Below, in pieces: positions 55,636 to 64,000 of a stretch of DNA of 64,000 bases. Every line of letters starts with the position of its first letter. The stretch's first letter is position 1. The notes below the pieces were generated by a model. The model was not told where the DNA came from and made no database searches. It saw nothing but the letters and a program-made list of their open reading frames with translations. This stretch comes from JAZDGX01 sp964482205 (GTDB lineage Bacteria; Eisenbacteria; RBG-16-71-46; CAIMUX01; WJJG01): contig CAYZWI010000003.1 in the NCBI GenBank assembly GCA_964482205.1, forward strand, positions 248,001-312,000. Reading direction: 5' to 3'. Made by a program: the position numbers and the translations under genes.

Positions 55636-57030
55636 CTATGGCTTGGGTTCGCGCGGACCGGACGGCTGCGAGGTCCCGTCGTAGGCGCTCCACTCCACGG
55701 GAATCCATGAATCGCTGCTGCTCATCGATCGCGCCAGAGAACCGACCGTGAAGGTGCACACCTGCACTTCGGTTTCTTCCGCGATCGTCCCATGGTAGGT
55801 CTTCACATTCCCGCCCGCGACCACGCGCACATCAAAGGCCTGCGAAGCGATCTCGTTGCCGCAGTCCGACCACCAATCCACCTTCACCTTGTACTGTCCG
55901 GCCGGCGCATCGGTCCAGAAGATGTTCTCGGGCCGCCCGTTCACATAGCTGCCGCAAGTGTTGTCGCGGTCGAGCGCGCCGCCGGTAGAGGTGGAGTCGT
56001 GTCCGAAATAGCAGGTCTCGCCGCCCGGTTCGGTCACATACAGATCGAGATCGATCGACTGCGCATTGTGCCAGGTGAGCGTGACCTGCACTTCTCCGCT
56101 GCCCACCGATGTCGAAGGCACCGGCGTGCAGTCGCATCCACCGGGCAGGGCCCCGTCGGAGTAGCTCACCGTCAGATCGCTCGTGGTCGGTTGATAGATG
56201 GACCAGGGCGCGTCCAGAACCTTGTTGTCGATGAACCAGTGCTGCGGATCTCCGGGAGGCGCGCTGATCGTTCCCGCGGTGTTCATCGAGACGCACAGCT
56301 TGTAGGTTCCCTGCGGGAGGTACCAGTTGCCGGAGCTCGCCCAGCCGATCGTACCTACGGGAGCCCACATGCATTCGCCGCCATCGAAATTCGAGTCGAC
56401 GGCGGGATACTTGAGGGTGTATTCGACCACGCAGATCTTCAGCCAATGCGTGGTGGAGAGATTGGTCACATGGAAGGCCCCGTAGGCGGTGTTCGCGGCC
56501 ATGTACGAGGTCACATACCACGAGGAGAGATGGTAGGTCTGGCCCGTAACGGTTCCGGTCGACGGATCGTAGGTTCCGCTCACCGTTTCGGAGATCCCGC
56601 TCGTGGGATCGATGCGCTGCAGCGCATAGTTCTTCCCCGTCGTATCGCCGAGAACCGGGATCGAGACCTTCACCATCTCGGCGAAGGTGAATCCGTCCGG
56701 GCCGAAGCGATAGACATCCGAGGCGGTCGTATGGCCCGCCGGAGGAACCGCCGGGCTGGTCTGGTCCCGCTCGATCGAGAAGACCATCGTTCCGGTGCCG
56801 CCCGATTCCGTTTCCGGCACGGCGTAGCGAGGCACCTGAATCGAGGCGCCCGTCTCGGTCTCGATGGTGCGCTCCTGCGTGGTCGACACGGCGGCGGACG
56901 CTTCGTAGTCGCTCGCGTCGGGATTCGTATCGGGCTCGGTCTCCTTCTTGTCGCGATCCGAGCAATTCGGGAGCGCGATCAGGACGACGAGGATCGGGAT
57001 CAACCACCATACCTGCCAGGTTCGTTTCAT
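55636..57030 (-). CDS. putative lipoprotein, function unknown
   Basis: About 464 aa. A lipoprotein signal ends LPNC (about residue 23). The next segment (about 55-150) resembles a ZU5/GAIN-proximal-like region: GASIQVPRYAVPETESGGTG and VYRFGPDGFTFAEMVKVSIP are the pattern of beta-sheet domains in which a Pro-Asp-Gly turn follows. The C-terminal half has TWHNAQSIDLDLYVTEPGG and ENIFWTDAPAGQYKVKVDWW, a pattern of secreted beta-sandwich domains. No catalytic motif. ATG 57030 follows GGAGGG. Confidence 0.75.
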   Translation of the reverse strand: MKRTWQVWWLIPILVVLIALPNCSDRDKKETEPDTNPDASDYEASAAVSTTQERTIETETGASIQVPRYAVPETESGGTGTMVFSIERDQTSPAVPPAGHTTASDVYRFGPDGFTFAEMVKVSIPVLGDTTGKNYALQRIDPTSGISETVSGTYDPSTGTVTGQTYHLSSWYVTSYMAANTAYGAFHVTNLSTTHWLKICVVEYTLKYPAVDSNFDGGECMWAPVGTIGWASSGNWYLPQGTYKLCVSMNTAGTISAPPGDPQHWFIDNKVLDAPWSIYQPTTSDLTVSYSDGALPGGCDCTPVPSTSVGSGEVQVTLTWHNAQSIDLDLYVTEPGGETCYFGHDSTSTGGALDRDNTCGSYVNGRPENIFWTDAPAGQYKVKVDWWSDCGNEIASQAFDVRVVAGGNVKTYHGTIAEETEVQVCTFTVGSLARSMSSSDSWIPVEWSAYDGTSQPSGPREPKP

Positions 57031-57122
57031 GAAGCCCTCCGTTGAACGCCAGCGACCGAAGATCCGTCCACACGCCGGGGCCCTGCTTCCGGAGCCATGC
57101 AAGAACGGACGGAATGACGGAC

Positions 57123-57150
57123 ATAGTATCGGGACTGGGGTCGACTGCAA
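57123..57150 (-). promoter_or_regulatory. candidate promoter for the lipoprotein gene
   Basis: Minus-strand TTGCAG (57150-57145), 16 bases, TACTAT (57128-57123), about 93 bases before the ATG. Confidence 0.38.
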
Positions 57151-57190
57151 GAACAGATCCCCACGAAGGAAATCGGCAGAGGTTCCGGCG

Positions 57191-57469
57191 ATGACAAGGC
57201 ATGAGAGATGGCAAACAGCTGCGACCTTTTGGATCCCACTCGCTATCGCGAGCGTGATCTTCCTCGCGCAGATCTTCCGGGTGGAGCCGAAACCGCCTTC
57301 CGGCCTCGTCGACCTCGCTGGGCAGGCAGTCGAATCGGAAGAGCCGACGTTGACATCGAGCGCAACGGAAAGCGCATGCGCATCAGGGTTCGACCGGCTC
57401 CACGGCCCTGACGGAAGCCGAGTATTCGCACGATTCTCGCGCGAACCGTGCATCCGACATCCTGGGTGA
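57191..57469 (+). CDS. possible small membrane protein
   Basis: About 92 aa, weakly supported. It starts MTRHERWQTAATFW and has one clear membrane helix (FWIPLAIASVIFLAQIF) after a short charged N-terminus, then a Pro/Glu/Ser-rich tail. AGAGG is about ten bases before the ATG. Its favour is the helix and that it fills a 590-base gap; against it, the antisense frame is open too and the C-terminal third looks random. Confidence 0.3.
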   Translation: MTRHERWQTAATFWIPLAIASVIFLAQIFRVEPKPPSGLVDLAGQAVESEEPTLTSSATESACASGFDRLHGPDGSRVFARFSREPCIRHPG

Positions 57470-57619
57470 GCCCGGGGAGCGCACGAACGCCCTGCCCCAC
57501 GCACCTGCGAAATCGCTGGTTTCAGGGCCCCATTTCAGGTAAAAGAAGGGCCACGCGCCGTCCCGCAAATGCCGCGGGAGATTCGAATGTGTGGGCAACG
57601 CCCATGCGCGGAGGTGATG

Positions 57620-58345
57620 ATGGCGGAGAGAAGAACTGACGCGGCCATCCTGCTGGCCATCGGCTTGGCGCTGGCGGGCTTCTTCGTGGGACGCGGATTC
57701 GTGCACAGCCGCACCGCCGATCGCTTCGTGACGGTCAAGGGACTGGCCGAACGAGAAGTGCTGGCCGACATCGCCCTCTGGCCCCTGCGCGCGGTGGCGA
57801 CCAACGACAACCTCGGTCAAGCGCAAGCCCAGATTCAGCGCAGCCAGGATGCGATCTTCCAATTCCTCGACCGGCACGGAATCGATCGCGCGCAGGTCGA
57901 GTTGCAGAATTTCGAGGTGATCGACTTGCTCGCGAACCCGTATCGCGGGGAAGGCATGGTGCAGAGCCGCTTCATCATTCGCCAGACGCTCATGGTGCGA
58001 TCGTCGGAGCCCGAGCGCATCGAAGCGGCGAGCCAGGATGTCGGGCAGTTGGTCGATGTGGGCGTCATTCTCTCTTCGGAGGGAGGGCCGTGGGGCGGGC
58101 CGACGTATCTCTTCACCAAGCTCAATGAGTTGAAGCCCGACTTGATCGCGGAAGCGACGGCCAACGCGCGCAAGTCGGCCGAGCAATTCGCCAAGGATTC
58201 CGGCGCCAAGCTGGGAGGCATCCGCCAGGCGAACCAGGGAACGATCATCATCCAGGCTCGCGATCAGGCGCCGGGAGTGATGGACGAGAGCCAGCGGCAC
58301 AAGACCGTGCGCGTGGTCGCGACGATCGACTATTACCTGCGCTAG
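57620..58345 (+). CDS. SIMPL (DUF541) domain membrane-anchored protein
   Basis: About 241 aa. One N-terminal helix (AILLAIGLALAGFFVG) anchors a periplasmic SIMPL domain: FVTVKGLAEREVLADIALWPL, a repeated NLGQAQAQIQ segment, then TANARKSAEQFAKDSGAKLG and the closing VRVVATIDYYLR. This fits the YggE-like subgroup, which in E. coli counters oxidative stress; the molecular role is unknown. The start is ATG 57620, four bases after GGAGGT; the ATG three bases earlier is too close. Confidence 0.88.
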   Translation: MAERRTDAAILLAIGLALAGFFVGRGFVHSRTADRFVTVKGLAEREVLADIALWPLRAVATNDNLGQAQAQIQRSQDAIFQFLDRHGIDRAQVELQNFEVIDLLANPYRGEGMVQSRFIIRQTLMVRSSEPERIEAASQDVGQLVDVGVILSSEGGPWGGPTYLFTKLNELKPDLIAEATANARKSAEQFAKDSGAKLGGIRQANQGTIIIQARDQAPGVMDESQRHKTVRVVATIDYYLR

Positions 58346-58481
58346 CGCCTTCATCCGCGGCGCCTTCCGCCTCGGCCGGCCCTCGCCCAGGCCCTCGTAC
58401 GACCTCCATGGAATGCGCGGGCATCCGGGGGCCTTGGCCATACCGTCCGCCATATCTAACGAATTCAACCCGCCAGGGCGC

Positions 58482-58510
58482 TTGAATTACGGGCCGCCGC
58501 CTGCTATTCT
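58482..58510 (+). promoter_or_regulatory. candidate promoter for the second Cys-rich protein
   Basis: TTGAAT (58482-58487), 17 bases, TATTCT (58505-58510) preceded by TGC, an extended -10. It lies about 75 bases before ATG 58586. Confidence 0.5.
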
Positions 58511-58585
58511 TCTGCCACTGAACGTTCCCGACTGTTCATCCTCGAAGCCGCTTCGGGGGCCATCTTCCTGTGGGGGAATGCAGCC

Positions 58586-59518
58586 ATGTACGCCACCCGT
58601 CTCTCGGCATCTCGTGCTGGTCTCCTCGTCCCCGCGCTTCTTCTTTTCGCAGCATTGCTCTTTATCGCCAGGCCCGCTGTTGCGAATCCCATCCAATGGA
58701 GCGGGGAGATCGATGGAATGGGGCCCGAATCCGCCGTGATGATCGACGTCGAGGATGATGCGGATGCCATGACCCAATCGGTCTATGTCGTCGCGACGAA
58801 CAGCGGCAGCCAGCCCTGGGGCGGATTCCACTTCGGGATCTACGACCAGATAGGCGGACAAGACATCAGCAACATCGAGTTCACCGACAGCAGTCTCGGC
58901 GGGCCCGACCCAACGAGCAGCCAGGTTCCGCTCACCTGGACGATCAACAATGTCGTGGTCGGAGCGATCCTCGATCTGAGCTTCCACACGGACGCCGTCC
59001 TGCCTGGAGAAACGGCGTGGTTCGAGGTCTACTACGAGAACCCCGACAACATCTCCTTCTTCGGCGTCCTCTTCTATCCCACGCCGTTGCCCGAGCGCGC
59101 CTGCTGCTTCGAGAACGGCGATTGCGAAGTGCTTCGCATCGATGTGTGTGAAACAGCCGGCGGGGTGGTGCACGAGGAAGCCGAAACCTGCGAACCGGAG
59201 TTTTGCCCGCTGCCTCTCTGCGCGTGTTGCTTCGATCTCGATGACACCTGCCACACGCTAACCGAGACCGACTGCCTGGCCTCAGGCGGCACCTGGCATG
59301 TGGGCTCGCAATGCCTCGAGGACGGCGGCGACATCTCGTGCCCGATCTGGCGCGTGTGCTGCGTGGAAGAGGATTGCTACATCAATCGCGAAGAGGACTG
59401 CGCCTCCTTGGAAGGCCGCTGGCTCGTCGATGAACGCGCCTGCGAGCCCGGCATCTGCGTCATTCCGGTTCCCTCCGACGAACCGGGCTGGGGCGCGATC
59501 AAGTCCCTCTATCGGTAA
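58586..59518 (+). CDS. secreted Cys-rich repeat protein ending WGAIKSLYR
   Basis: About 310 aa. Signal peptide about 1-34 (ending AVAN). Residues ~35-170 form a single beta-rich domain (choice-of-anchor-like: WGGFHFGIYDQIGG). Then three Cys modules of 37-45 residues: RACCFENGDCEVL..., CACCFDLDDTCHTL... and RVCCVEEDCYINR..., each with six Cys; the second keeps GGTWH. The C-terminus WGAIKSLYR differs by one residue from that of the protein at 12749-14068. The two share modules and tail but not the N-terminal domain, so the tail travels with the modules. Own promoter and terminator: a single-gene unit. Confidence 0.88.
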   Translation: MYATRLSASRAGLLVPALLLFAALLFIARPAVANPIQWSGEIDGMGPESAVMIDVEDDADAMTQSVYVVATNSGSQPWGGFHFGIYDQIGGQDISNIEFTDSSLGGPDPTSSQVPLTWTINNVVVGAILDLSFHTDAVLPGETAWFEVYYENPDNISFFGVLFYPTPLPERACCFENGDCEVLRIDVCETAGGVVHEEAETCEPEFCPLPLCACCFDLDDTCHTLTETDCLASGGTWHVGSQCLEDGGDISCPIWRVCCVEEDCYINREEDCASLEGRWLVDERACEPGICVIPVPSDEPGWGAIKSLYR

Positions 59519-59544
59519 TCGCTTTCGATCGCTTGCGGATCGTG

Positions 59545-59581
59545 GAAGAAGTCCCCGCGCCGTGAGGGCGGGGACTTCTTC
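59545..59581 (+). terminator. strong hairpin terminator candidate
   Basis: Perfect 14-base arms GAAGAAGTCCCCGC / GCGGGGACTTCTTC, loop of nine, starting 27 bases after the Cys-rich gene. The A/T-rich stem base serves as a partial U-tract. Confidence 0.75.
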
Positions 59582-59662
59582 GTCGTCGGGCCTCTCGGAA
59601 TGGCCGCATCGCCTTGCATGCGCGCGCTTCCCCTCCACGTCCGCACCTGCTATCAAGTGGGC

Positions 59663-60331
59663 ATGAGATTCTTTCCACTTCTGGGAAGCTATCGGAGTTT
59701 TGAAGAACTCGCCCGCCGTGCACCGGAGGGGTCCACCTGGTCGCGCGCTCTCGTCGCTCGTGCCTCGCCCTTCCTGATTGCGGCTCCTCATGGCGGCGGC
59801 ATCGAGCCGGGCACCACGGAACTCGCGCAAGCGGTCGCGGGCGACGATTTCGCCCTTTACAGCCTGCTCGGAACGCGGCCGCGCGGCAATCTACGCCTGC
59901 ACCTTCCAAGCCATCGCTTCGACGATCCTGCCTTCATCGATGCGGCCGGCCGGGCACGCGTGGTCGTGGCCCTGCATGGGTGCGAGGGATCGGAATCGAT
60001 CGCCTCCGTCGGAGGGCTTCACATCGAGTTGGGCGAACGCATCCTGTCCGCGCTGCAGGCCGCGGGCTTTGACGCCGCGCCTGACGCGACGGACCATTCG
60101 GGAAAAGATCCTCGCAATCTCTGCAATCAGGGGCGGGATGGCCGGGGCGTGCAGCTCGAACTCAGCCGCGCGCTGCGCCGATCGATGTTCCAGGGGCTGA
60201 CCGTGCTCGAGCGGCACAGAACGAGGGAGCCCTTCGCTCGTTTCGTGGATGCGTTGCGCGGAGTTCTCCTCATCGCGGCGCGCGAGCTCGAGCAGGAAGG
60301 AGATCTCGCGGCACACGAGCGCGAGCCCTGA
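59663..60331 (+). CDS. poly-gamma-glutamate hydrolase family protein
   Basis: About 222 aa. The pattern SYRSFEELAR, then FLIAAPHGGGIEPGTTELA, DFALYSLLG and LHLPSHRFDDP matches the DUF867/PghP group. HGGGIEPGTTE provides the zinc-binding His and Glu of a carboxypeptidase-like fold. Members degrade gamma-linked polyglutamate, first known from phage. No signal peptide, so it may act in the cytoplasm or be released by lysis; alternatively it acts on another gamma-linked peptide. Start ATG 59663 (MRFFPLLGSYRS); the upstream extension is not conserved-looking. Confidence 0.78.
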   Translation: MRFFPLLGSYRSFEELARRAPEGSTWSRALVARASPFLIAAPHGGGIEPGTTELAQAVAGDDFALYSLLGTRPRGNLRLHLPSHRFDDPAFIDAAGRARVVVALHGCEGSESIASVGGLHIELGERILSALQAAGFDAAPDATDHSGKDPRNLCNQGRDGRGVQLELSRALRRSMFQGLTVLERHRTREPFARFVDALRGVLLIAARELEQEGDLAAHEREP

Positions 60332-60421
60332 GGGCAAACGATCGATCGGCGTTGCTCCGGTCATGGCTCGATCGTGCGTTCCTTCCGAAGTGTCGCTCGA
60401 TCGAGCTTCCCTCCTACTTCC

Positions 60422-61330
60422 TCAATGCAGCCAGCCTCCCGCCACGATCAACACGACGATGCCGAGCACGATGCGATATACCGCAAAGGGCGCGAATCCT
60501 CTGTGGCGGACCCAGGCCATGAACCACGCGACCGCGGCATAGGCGACCAGAAAGGAAACGACGAACCCGATCGCCAGCACGATCCACCCATGGCCGTCGA
60601 TCCCGGAAGCGCCGAGCGGATTGTCGGGCGTGCCGCGCACGGTCTGAAAGAGATCGAACAAGGTCGCGACCGCCATCGTGGGCATCGAGAGAAAGAAGGA
60701 GAACTCGAGCGCGGCCGCGCGCGACATGCCGGCCAGTTGTCCGCCGGCGATGGTCGCCATCGATCGTGAAGTGCCCGGAAAGACGGCCGCAAGAATCTGG
60801 CACGCGCCGACCCATGCGGATTGGGCGGGAGTCATCGCTTCCATGCTCCAGGTGCGAATGCGCCCTTGGCCGTCCGATGCCGCTTCGTGCCCCGGGCCCA
60901 CCTTCTCCGCGGGCGCTTGCCGGGCGTCGATCAACCACATGATGATGCCGCCCACGAGGAGCGCGATGCCCATCAGCACCAGGCTCTCGAGATGCTCGCC
61001 GATCACGCGGCTCAGGAGAAATGAGGGCACCGCCGTGACGACGAAGGCGATGGCCACGAGGCCGAGCGGATGCGTGAGGACGGTGCGATCGCCGGCTTCG
61101 CCGCGCGGGAAGGTGGACAGGAAGCGCGCAATCCGCGTGCGGAAATAGACGGGCAGGCAGAGGATCGCGCCGAGTTGGATCACGACCGCGTACATCTTCC
61201 AGTAGCCGGCGGTGAGCTCGAGGCCGAAGAGCGATTGAACGAGGCGCAGGTGCGCGGTCGAACTGACCGGCAGGAATTCCGTCAGGCCTTCCACGATGCC
61301 CAGGAGAATAGACAACAAGTAATCGCTCAC
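60422..61330 (-). CDS. uppP: undecaprenyl-diphosphate phosphatase
   Basis: About 302 aa, eight or so helices. It recycles the C55 lipid carrier used for peptidoglycan and other envelope polymers. The two catalytic signatures are present: GIVEGLTEFLPVSSTAHL with Glu14/Glu18 and Ser pair, and FPGTSRSMATIAGG. A polar loop (about 138-165, GPGHEAASDGQGRIRT) lengthens it relative to the usual ~270. Start GTG 61330 follows GGGAGGG and gives a family-like N-terminus. Confidence 0.94.
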   Translation of the reverse strand: MSDYLLSILLGIVEGLTEFLPVSSTAHLRLVQSLFGLELTAGYWKMYAVVIQLGAILCLPVYFRTRIARFLSTFPRGEAGDRTVLTHPLGLVAIAFVVTAVPSFLLSRVIGEHLESLVLMGIALLVGGIIMWLIDARQAPAEKVGPGHEAASDGQGRIRTWSMEAMTPAQSAWVGACQILAAVFPGTSRSMATIAGGQLAGMSRAAALEFSFFLSMPTMAVATLFDLFQTVRGTPDNPLGASGIDGHGWIVLAIGFVVSFLVAYAAVAWFMAWVRHRGFAPFAVYRIVLGIVVLIVAGGWLH

Positions 61331-61587
61331 GAACCCTCCCGCGAATGAATGGCATCCCTCCGCCTGCATCACGGCCGGATCGATTCACCCGGTGACTGCC
61401 GAATGTGCAGGCGCCGGGCGATCGGCCGCCGGACGATCCACCGCGCGCAACCTTGCGCGAAAGTGCCTCATCCGGACAAGGCGATCAATGCAGGAATAGG
61501 GGTCTCATGACTCGCTCGGAATCGCACGCCGGTAGTCGCATCGAGGTGAGCGCATCGAGGCAGGCGCATCCGTTCGACGCATCGAGC

Positions 61588-63240
61588 TCAGCGCACGATC
61601 GTCACGCGGCGAACGATGCCGGGCCGCATAGAGGCACGGGACCCCGCGGCCATTTCCCCAAGCGCCAGAGGACCGGCCGGATTCGGCTGAAGATGGAGAA
61701 GATAGGCGCCTGACGAGAGGCTGTTGGGCAAGAGAAGCATGGCGCGCTCGTCGCCCGCCCGGGCCGCTTCGTGCCCCGAGGCCACGCGCCGTCCGAGCGC
61801 GTCGAAGAGCGACCAGTCGAGCGCGGGGCCTGCGGGCAGCAAACAGGGAATGGCTCCGTCGAACCGGACAATCGAGGCAGCGTGGAACGCATGCTCGAAA
61901 GAGCGCCAGCCGTCTCTTTGCGAATCGTCGACGGAAGAGGCGTCCAGAAAGACGAGATACTCGCCCTCGCCATCGCCCGTCATCACGAGCATCCCGCTCT
62001 CGTCGTAGGTCCAGGCGGCAAAGAGCGAGCCGTCCTTCAAGATCGCCTCGGGTCTCGCGGGCACGCCGAGCAGGGCGAGCTCAGCCGGGCCTTCGTCTCC
62101 GGCATCCCAGCGAACGAGGAAGGCATCGTCTTCAAAAGGAAACTCGAGGGAAGCAAGATCGAGCTCGAGCCCGGCCACATTGTGAATCATGCGGACACGA
62201 ATTTCCTGTGAGACGGCCGGTGCGGTTGAGGCCATGAGGTTCGCGGTCGAGTGACAGGCATCGAAGCGCGCGAAGTCGCCGAGAGGATTGCGCATCTCGA
62301 GGCGCGCCCAGTACCAGGCGCCTTCCGCATCGGCATTGATCGATATCGCCTTCGGCAGCGGATCGAGCGTGAAACGCTGCAGGAAATCGCAGATCAAGCG
62401 CTCCTCCGCGCAACCCCAGCCATGGCCGGAGTGCACCGACTCGCGCAACACGACCGTGTCGGCCACCGGCTCCATCACGGCGTAGAGGTCCTCCGCATGC
62501 TCGCGCCACACTTGATCCGAATCGCCAAGCCCGAAGGTGAGCCAGAGAGGCAAGTGGCTCGCGTTCACATGCATGCTCGCGGTCGAGTCGGCGAAGACGA
62601 TCGCGGAGTTGCGGTGGTATTCGAACGGCACTTGCTCGGGCGTTCCTCCAAACGCGGCGATCATCGAGTTGTTGATGCCTTGCTCGTGAAAGCGACGTTC
62701 GCAATCCTGAATCCCCGACAACGACGCGGCCGCCGCCACCATCGGTCCGGCGGGATTGAGATGATTGTTCGAGAAGATCATGCCCGCGGCTCCGCCCATC
62801 GAGGCTCCCACCATGTAGATGCGTAGCGGGTCGATCGCGTAGCGTTCCTCCAACCAGCGGATCACATCGACCACATGCGCTTGCGTGGCGTGATTGTTCC
62901 AGTGCGAGGCCGTCACCCCCGTGTGGCTCATGACGATCCAGCCGCGCTCGCCGGCGATCTCGTCGAAGTCGGTGGCGTTTTTCATCTCGAGGTGCGAGGC
63001 GCCGAGTTGATGCCAACCGATCAGCAGCGGACAAGGAACCTGAGGATCGTAGCTTTCGGGAATCTGCACCCAGAAGGTCTCGGTGTCTCCGAGACTGGTC
63101 GTGATCGTCTCCGTGAATTCCGTGTGGGCGAAGGCCGGCAGCGTTCCCGCGACGAGCGCGAGCGTCAGGAGAAAGAGCCGTCGGCGAGTCTCATGCCTCG
63201 TCGTGCCTGGGGCACCGCCGTATGGCCGGCGTCGTCTCAT
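61588..63240 (-). CDS. secreted alpha/beta-hydrolase (esterase-like)
   Basis: About 550 aa. Signal peptide about 15-45 (RRRLFLLTLALVAGTLPAFA). The catalytic domain (about 50-330) has the nucleophile elbow GASMGGAAG, an oxyanion-like GWHQLGAS, and a candidate His in SVHSGHGWG, in line with the PHB-depolymerase/feruloyl-esterase-like group (PF10503-type). The C-terminal ~200 residues include a beta-sandwich and a FlgD-like tail (SLFDALGRRVASG, LSSGAYLLHL), though the last 25 residues are looser than in other sorting modules here. ATG 63240 has GGAGGA at wide spacing. Confidence 0.78.
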   Translation of the reverse strand: MRRRRPYGGAPGTTRHETRRRLFLLTLALVAGTLPAFAHTEFTETITTSLGDTETFWVQIPESYDPQVPCPLLIGWHQLGASHLEMKNATDFDEIAGERGWIVMSHTGVTASHWNNHATQAHVVDVIRWLEERYAIDPLRIYMVGASMGGAAGMIFSNNHLNPAGPMVAAAASLSGIQDCERRFHEQGINNSMIAAFGGTPEQVPFEYHRNSAIVFADSTASMHVNASHLPLWLTFGLGDSDQVWREHAEDLYAVMEPVADTVVLRESVHSGHGWGCAEERLICDFLQRFTLDPLPKAISINADAEGAWYWARLEMRNPLGDFARFDACHSTANLMASTAPAVSQEIRVRMIHNVAGLELDLASLEFPFEDDAFLVRWDAGDEGPAELALLGVPARPEAILKDGSLFAAWTYDESGMLVMTGDGEGEYLVFLDASSVDDSQRDGWRSFEHAFHAASIVRFDGAIPCLLPAGPALDWSLFDALGRRVASGHEAARAGDERAMLLLPNSLSSGAYLLHLQPNPAGPLALGEMAAGSRASMRPGIVRRVTIVR

Positions 63241-63494
63241 CGGATCGTGTCCTCCGGCACGGATGCGCGTTGCCTGGGAAATCGCGCTTCCTCGCCTGTG
63301 CGCGGGTCGCGGGCGCATCGGATGGCCGCGCAGCACACGGGGCGCGCAGAGATTGCGCGCCCACCATGCACGCCCACCATGATTATACCGCTTCGCTCGC
63401 CTTCCACGGACTACGGTGATAGGCTCATCCATCGCTTCTCACGATGGGAGGCCCTGAAGCAGGCAACCTCCCAAGCTCTCCGTTTGGAGGAGCC

Positions 63495-64000
63495 ATGTCC
63501 TGGATGGATCGTTTCCGGGCGGCCGGCGGCACCGAGCACGATGCCGGCCCCAAGTCGGCCACCGTGCGCGGCATCGTCAAGGAACTGGATGCGCTCGAGC
63601 CCCAAGAAGCTCGCTTCGCCGCCGCCTTCGCCTGCATCCTCGGTCGCGCGGCCGCGTCCGATCTGACGATCGATGAGGCCGAGATCCGGGTGATGGAGAA
63701 TCTCGTCGGCCGCCTGGGACATCTTCCGGAAGAGCTCGCCCGTCTGGTCGTCCGCATCGTCAAGCATCGCTCCTCGCTCTTCGGAGCGACCGAGGACTTC
63801 GTCGTGACGCGGGAATTCCGCGAGATCTCGACGGTCTCGCAGCGCGTCGAGCTGCTGCATTGCCTCTTCGCCGTCTCGGCGGCCGACCGTTCGATTTCGG
63901 TGGAGGAGGAAGAAACCATTCGCCGAATCGCGACCGAGCTCGGCTTCGGTCACGCGGAATACATCGAGGCTCGCTTGCGATTCAACGCCTTGCGCGAAGT
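63495..64000 (+). CDS. TerB-like domain protein, 5' part (runs off window)
   Basis: 168 codons lie in the window with no stop; the 3' end is cut. The helical pattern FAAAFACILGRAAASDLTIDEAEIRVM and LLHCLFAVSAADRSISVEEEETI matches the TerB/DUF533 fold, whose paired acidic residues (D-x-x-I-x-x-x-E) bind metal. Role unknown; TerB proteins occur with tellurite resistance or in membrane-stress systems. ATG 63495 follows GGAGGAG. Divergent from the hydrolase. Confidence 0.78.
   Translation, partial: MSWMDRFRAAGGTEHDAGPKSATVRGIVKELDALEPQEARFAAAFACILGRAAASDLTIDEAEIRVMENLVGRLGHLPEELARLVVRIVKHRSSLFGATEDFVVTREFREISTVSQRVELLHCLFAVSAADRSISVEEEETIRRIATELGFGHAEYIEARLRFNALRE

Larger units (their letters stand above)
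57031..57619. other. divergent intergenic region, about 590 bp
   Basis: Separates the minus-strand lipoprotein from the SIMPL-domain gene. It holds the promoter and possible small gene listed separately. The stretch 57470-57619 shows nothing beyond the ribosome-binding site GGAGGTGATG. Confidence 0.4.

Noticed and set aside
1..64000. CRISPR array, tRNA/rRNA genes, insertion sequences, prophage
   Set aside because: No regularly spaced repeats, no cloverleaf or rRNA-like sequence, no transposase or phage structural gene noticed.

Overview
The window is 64 kb of high-GC bacterial chromosome with about 41 supportable protein genes. No rRNA, tRNA, CRISPR array, transposase or phage gene was seen. 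Several long exported proteins end in a FlgD-like (type IX-style) sorting module of the kind common in the Fibrobacteres-Chlorobi-Bacteroidetes superphylum and candidate phyla around it. That fact, plus multihaem cytochromes and Cys-rich secreted repeat proteins, suggests an uncultured FCB-type bacterium (Eisenbacteria-like). This placement is inference from gene style, not a phylogeny.

Layout. 1-19 kb holds an ABC exporter pair, a large lipoprotein, an APP1-type phosphatase, a metallophosphoesterase, a secreted M6 metalloprotease, a short Rho factor, a membrane glycosyltransferase, a Cys-rich secreted protein, a K+-insensitive-type membrane pyrophosphatase, a VanZ-Mth938 fusion and a TPR protein. 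19.6-31.1 kb is a compact complex I operon, nuoA-B-CD-H-I-J-K-L-M-N, without the nuoEFG NADH module. 31.2-35.9 kb holds two tandem KimA-type potassium transporters. The second is preceded by a well-formed cyclic-di-AMP (ydaO-yuaA) riboswitch and the first by what looks like a decayed copy. 36.1-43.8 kb is a cytochrome region: a tetrahaem protein on + converges on a minus-strand operon encoding an 11-haem/cytochrome b membrane fusion, a 9-haem lipoprotein, a beta-barrel candidate, a 12-haem periplasmic protein and a 6-haem lipoprotein. Together these could carry electrons from quinol to the cell exterior. 44-64 kb holds secreted proteins with sorting modules, an HI0933-type flavoprotein, a hybrid histidine kinase with a Cys-bearing PAS domain, an exported glycosyltransferase-like protein, a second Cys-rich secreted protein, a poly-gamma-glutamate hydrolase-like protein, UppP, an esterase-like protein and the start of a TerB-like gene.

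How parts may work together. Complex I without its NADH arm, the H+-pyrophosphatase and the multihaem quinol-oxidising operon all belong to membrane energy conservation. The KimA pair ties potassium uptake to cyclic-di-AMP. The most unusual signals are the intact/decayed riboswitch pair, the 38-haem five-gene electron-conduit operon, the two Cys-rich proteins sharing the C-terminus WGAIKS(V/L)YR, and a displaced cluster cysteine in NuoI. Long antisense reading frames occur throughout and are GC artefacts.
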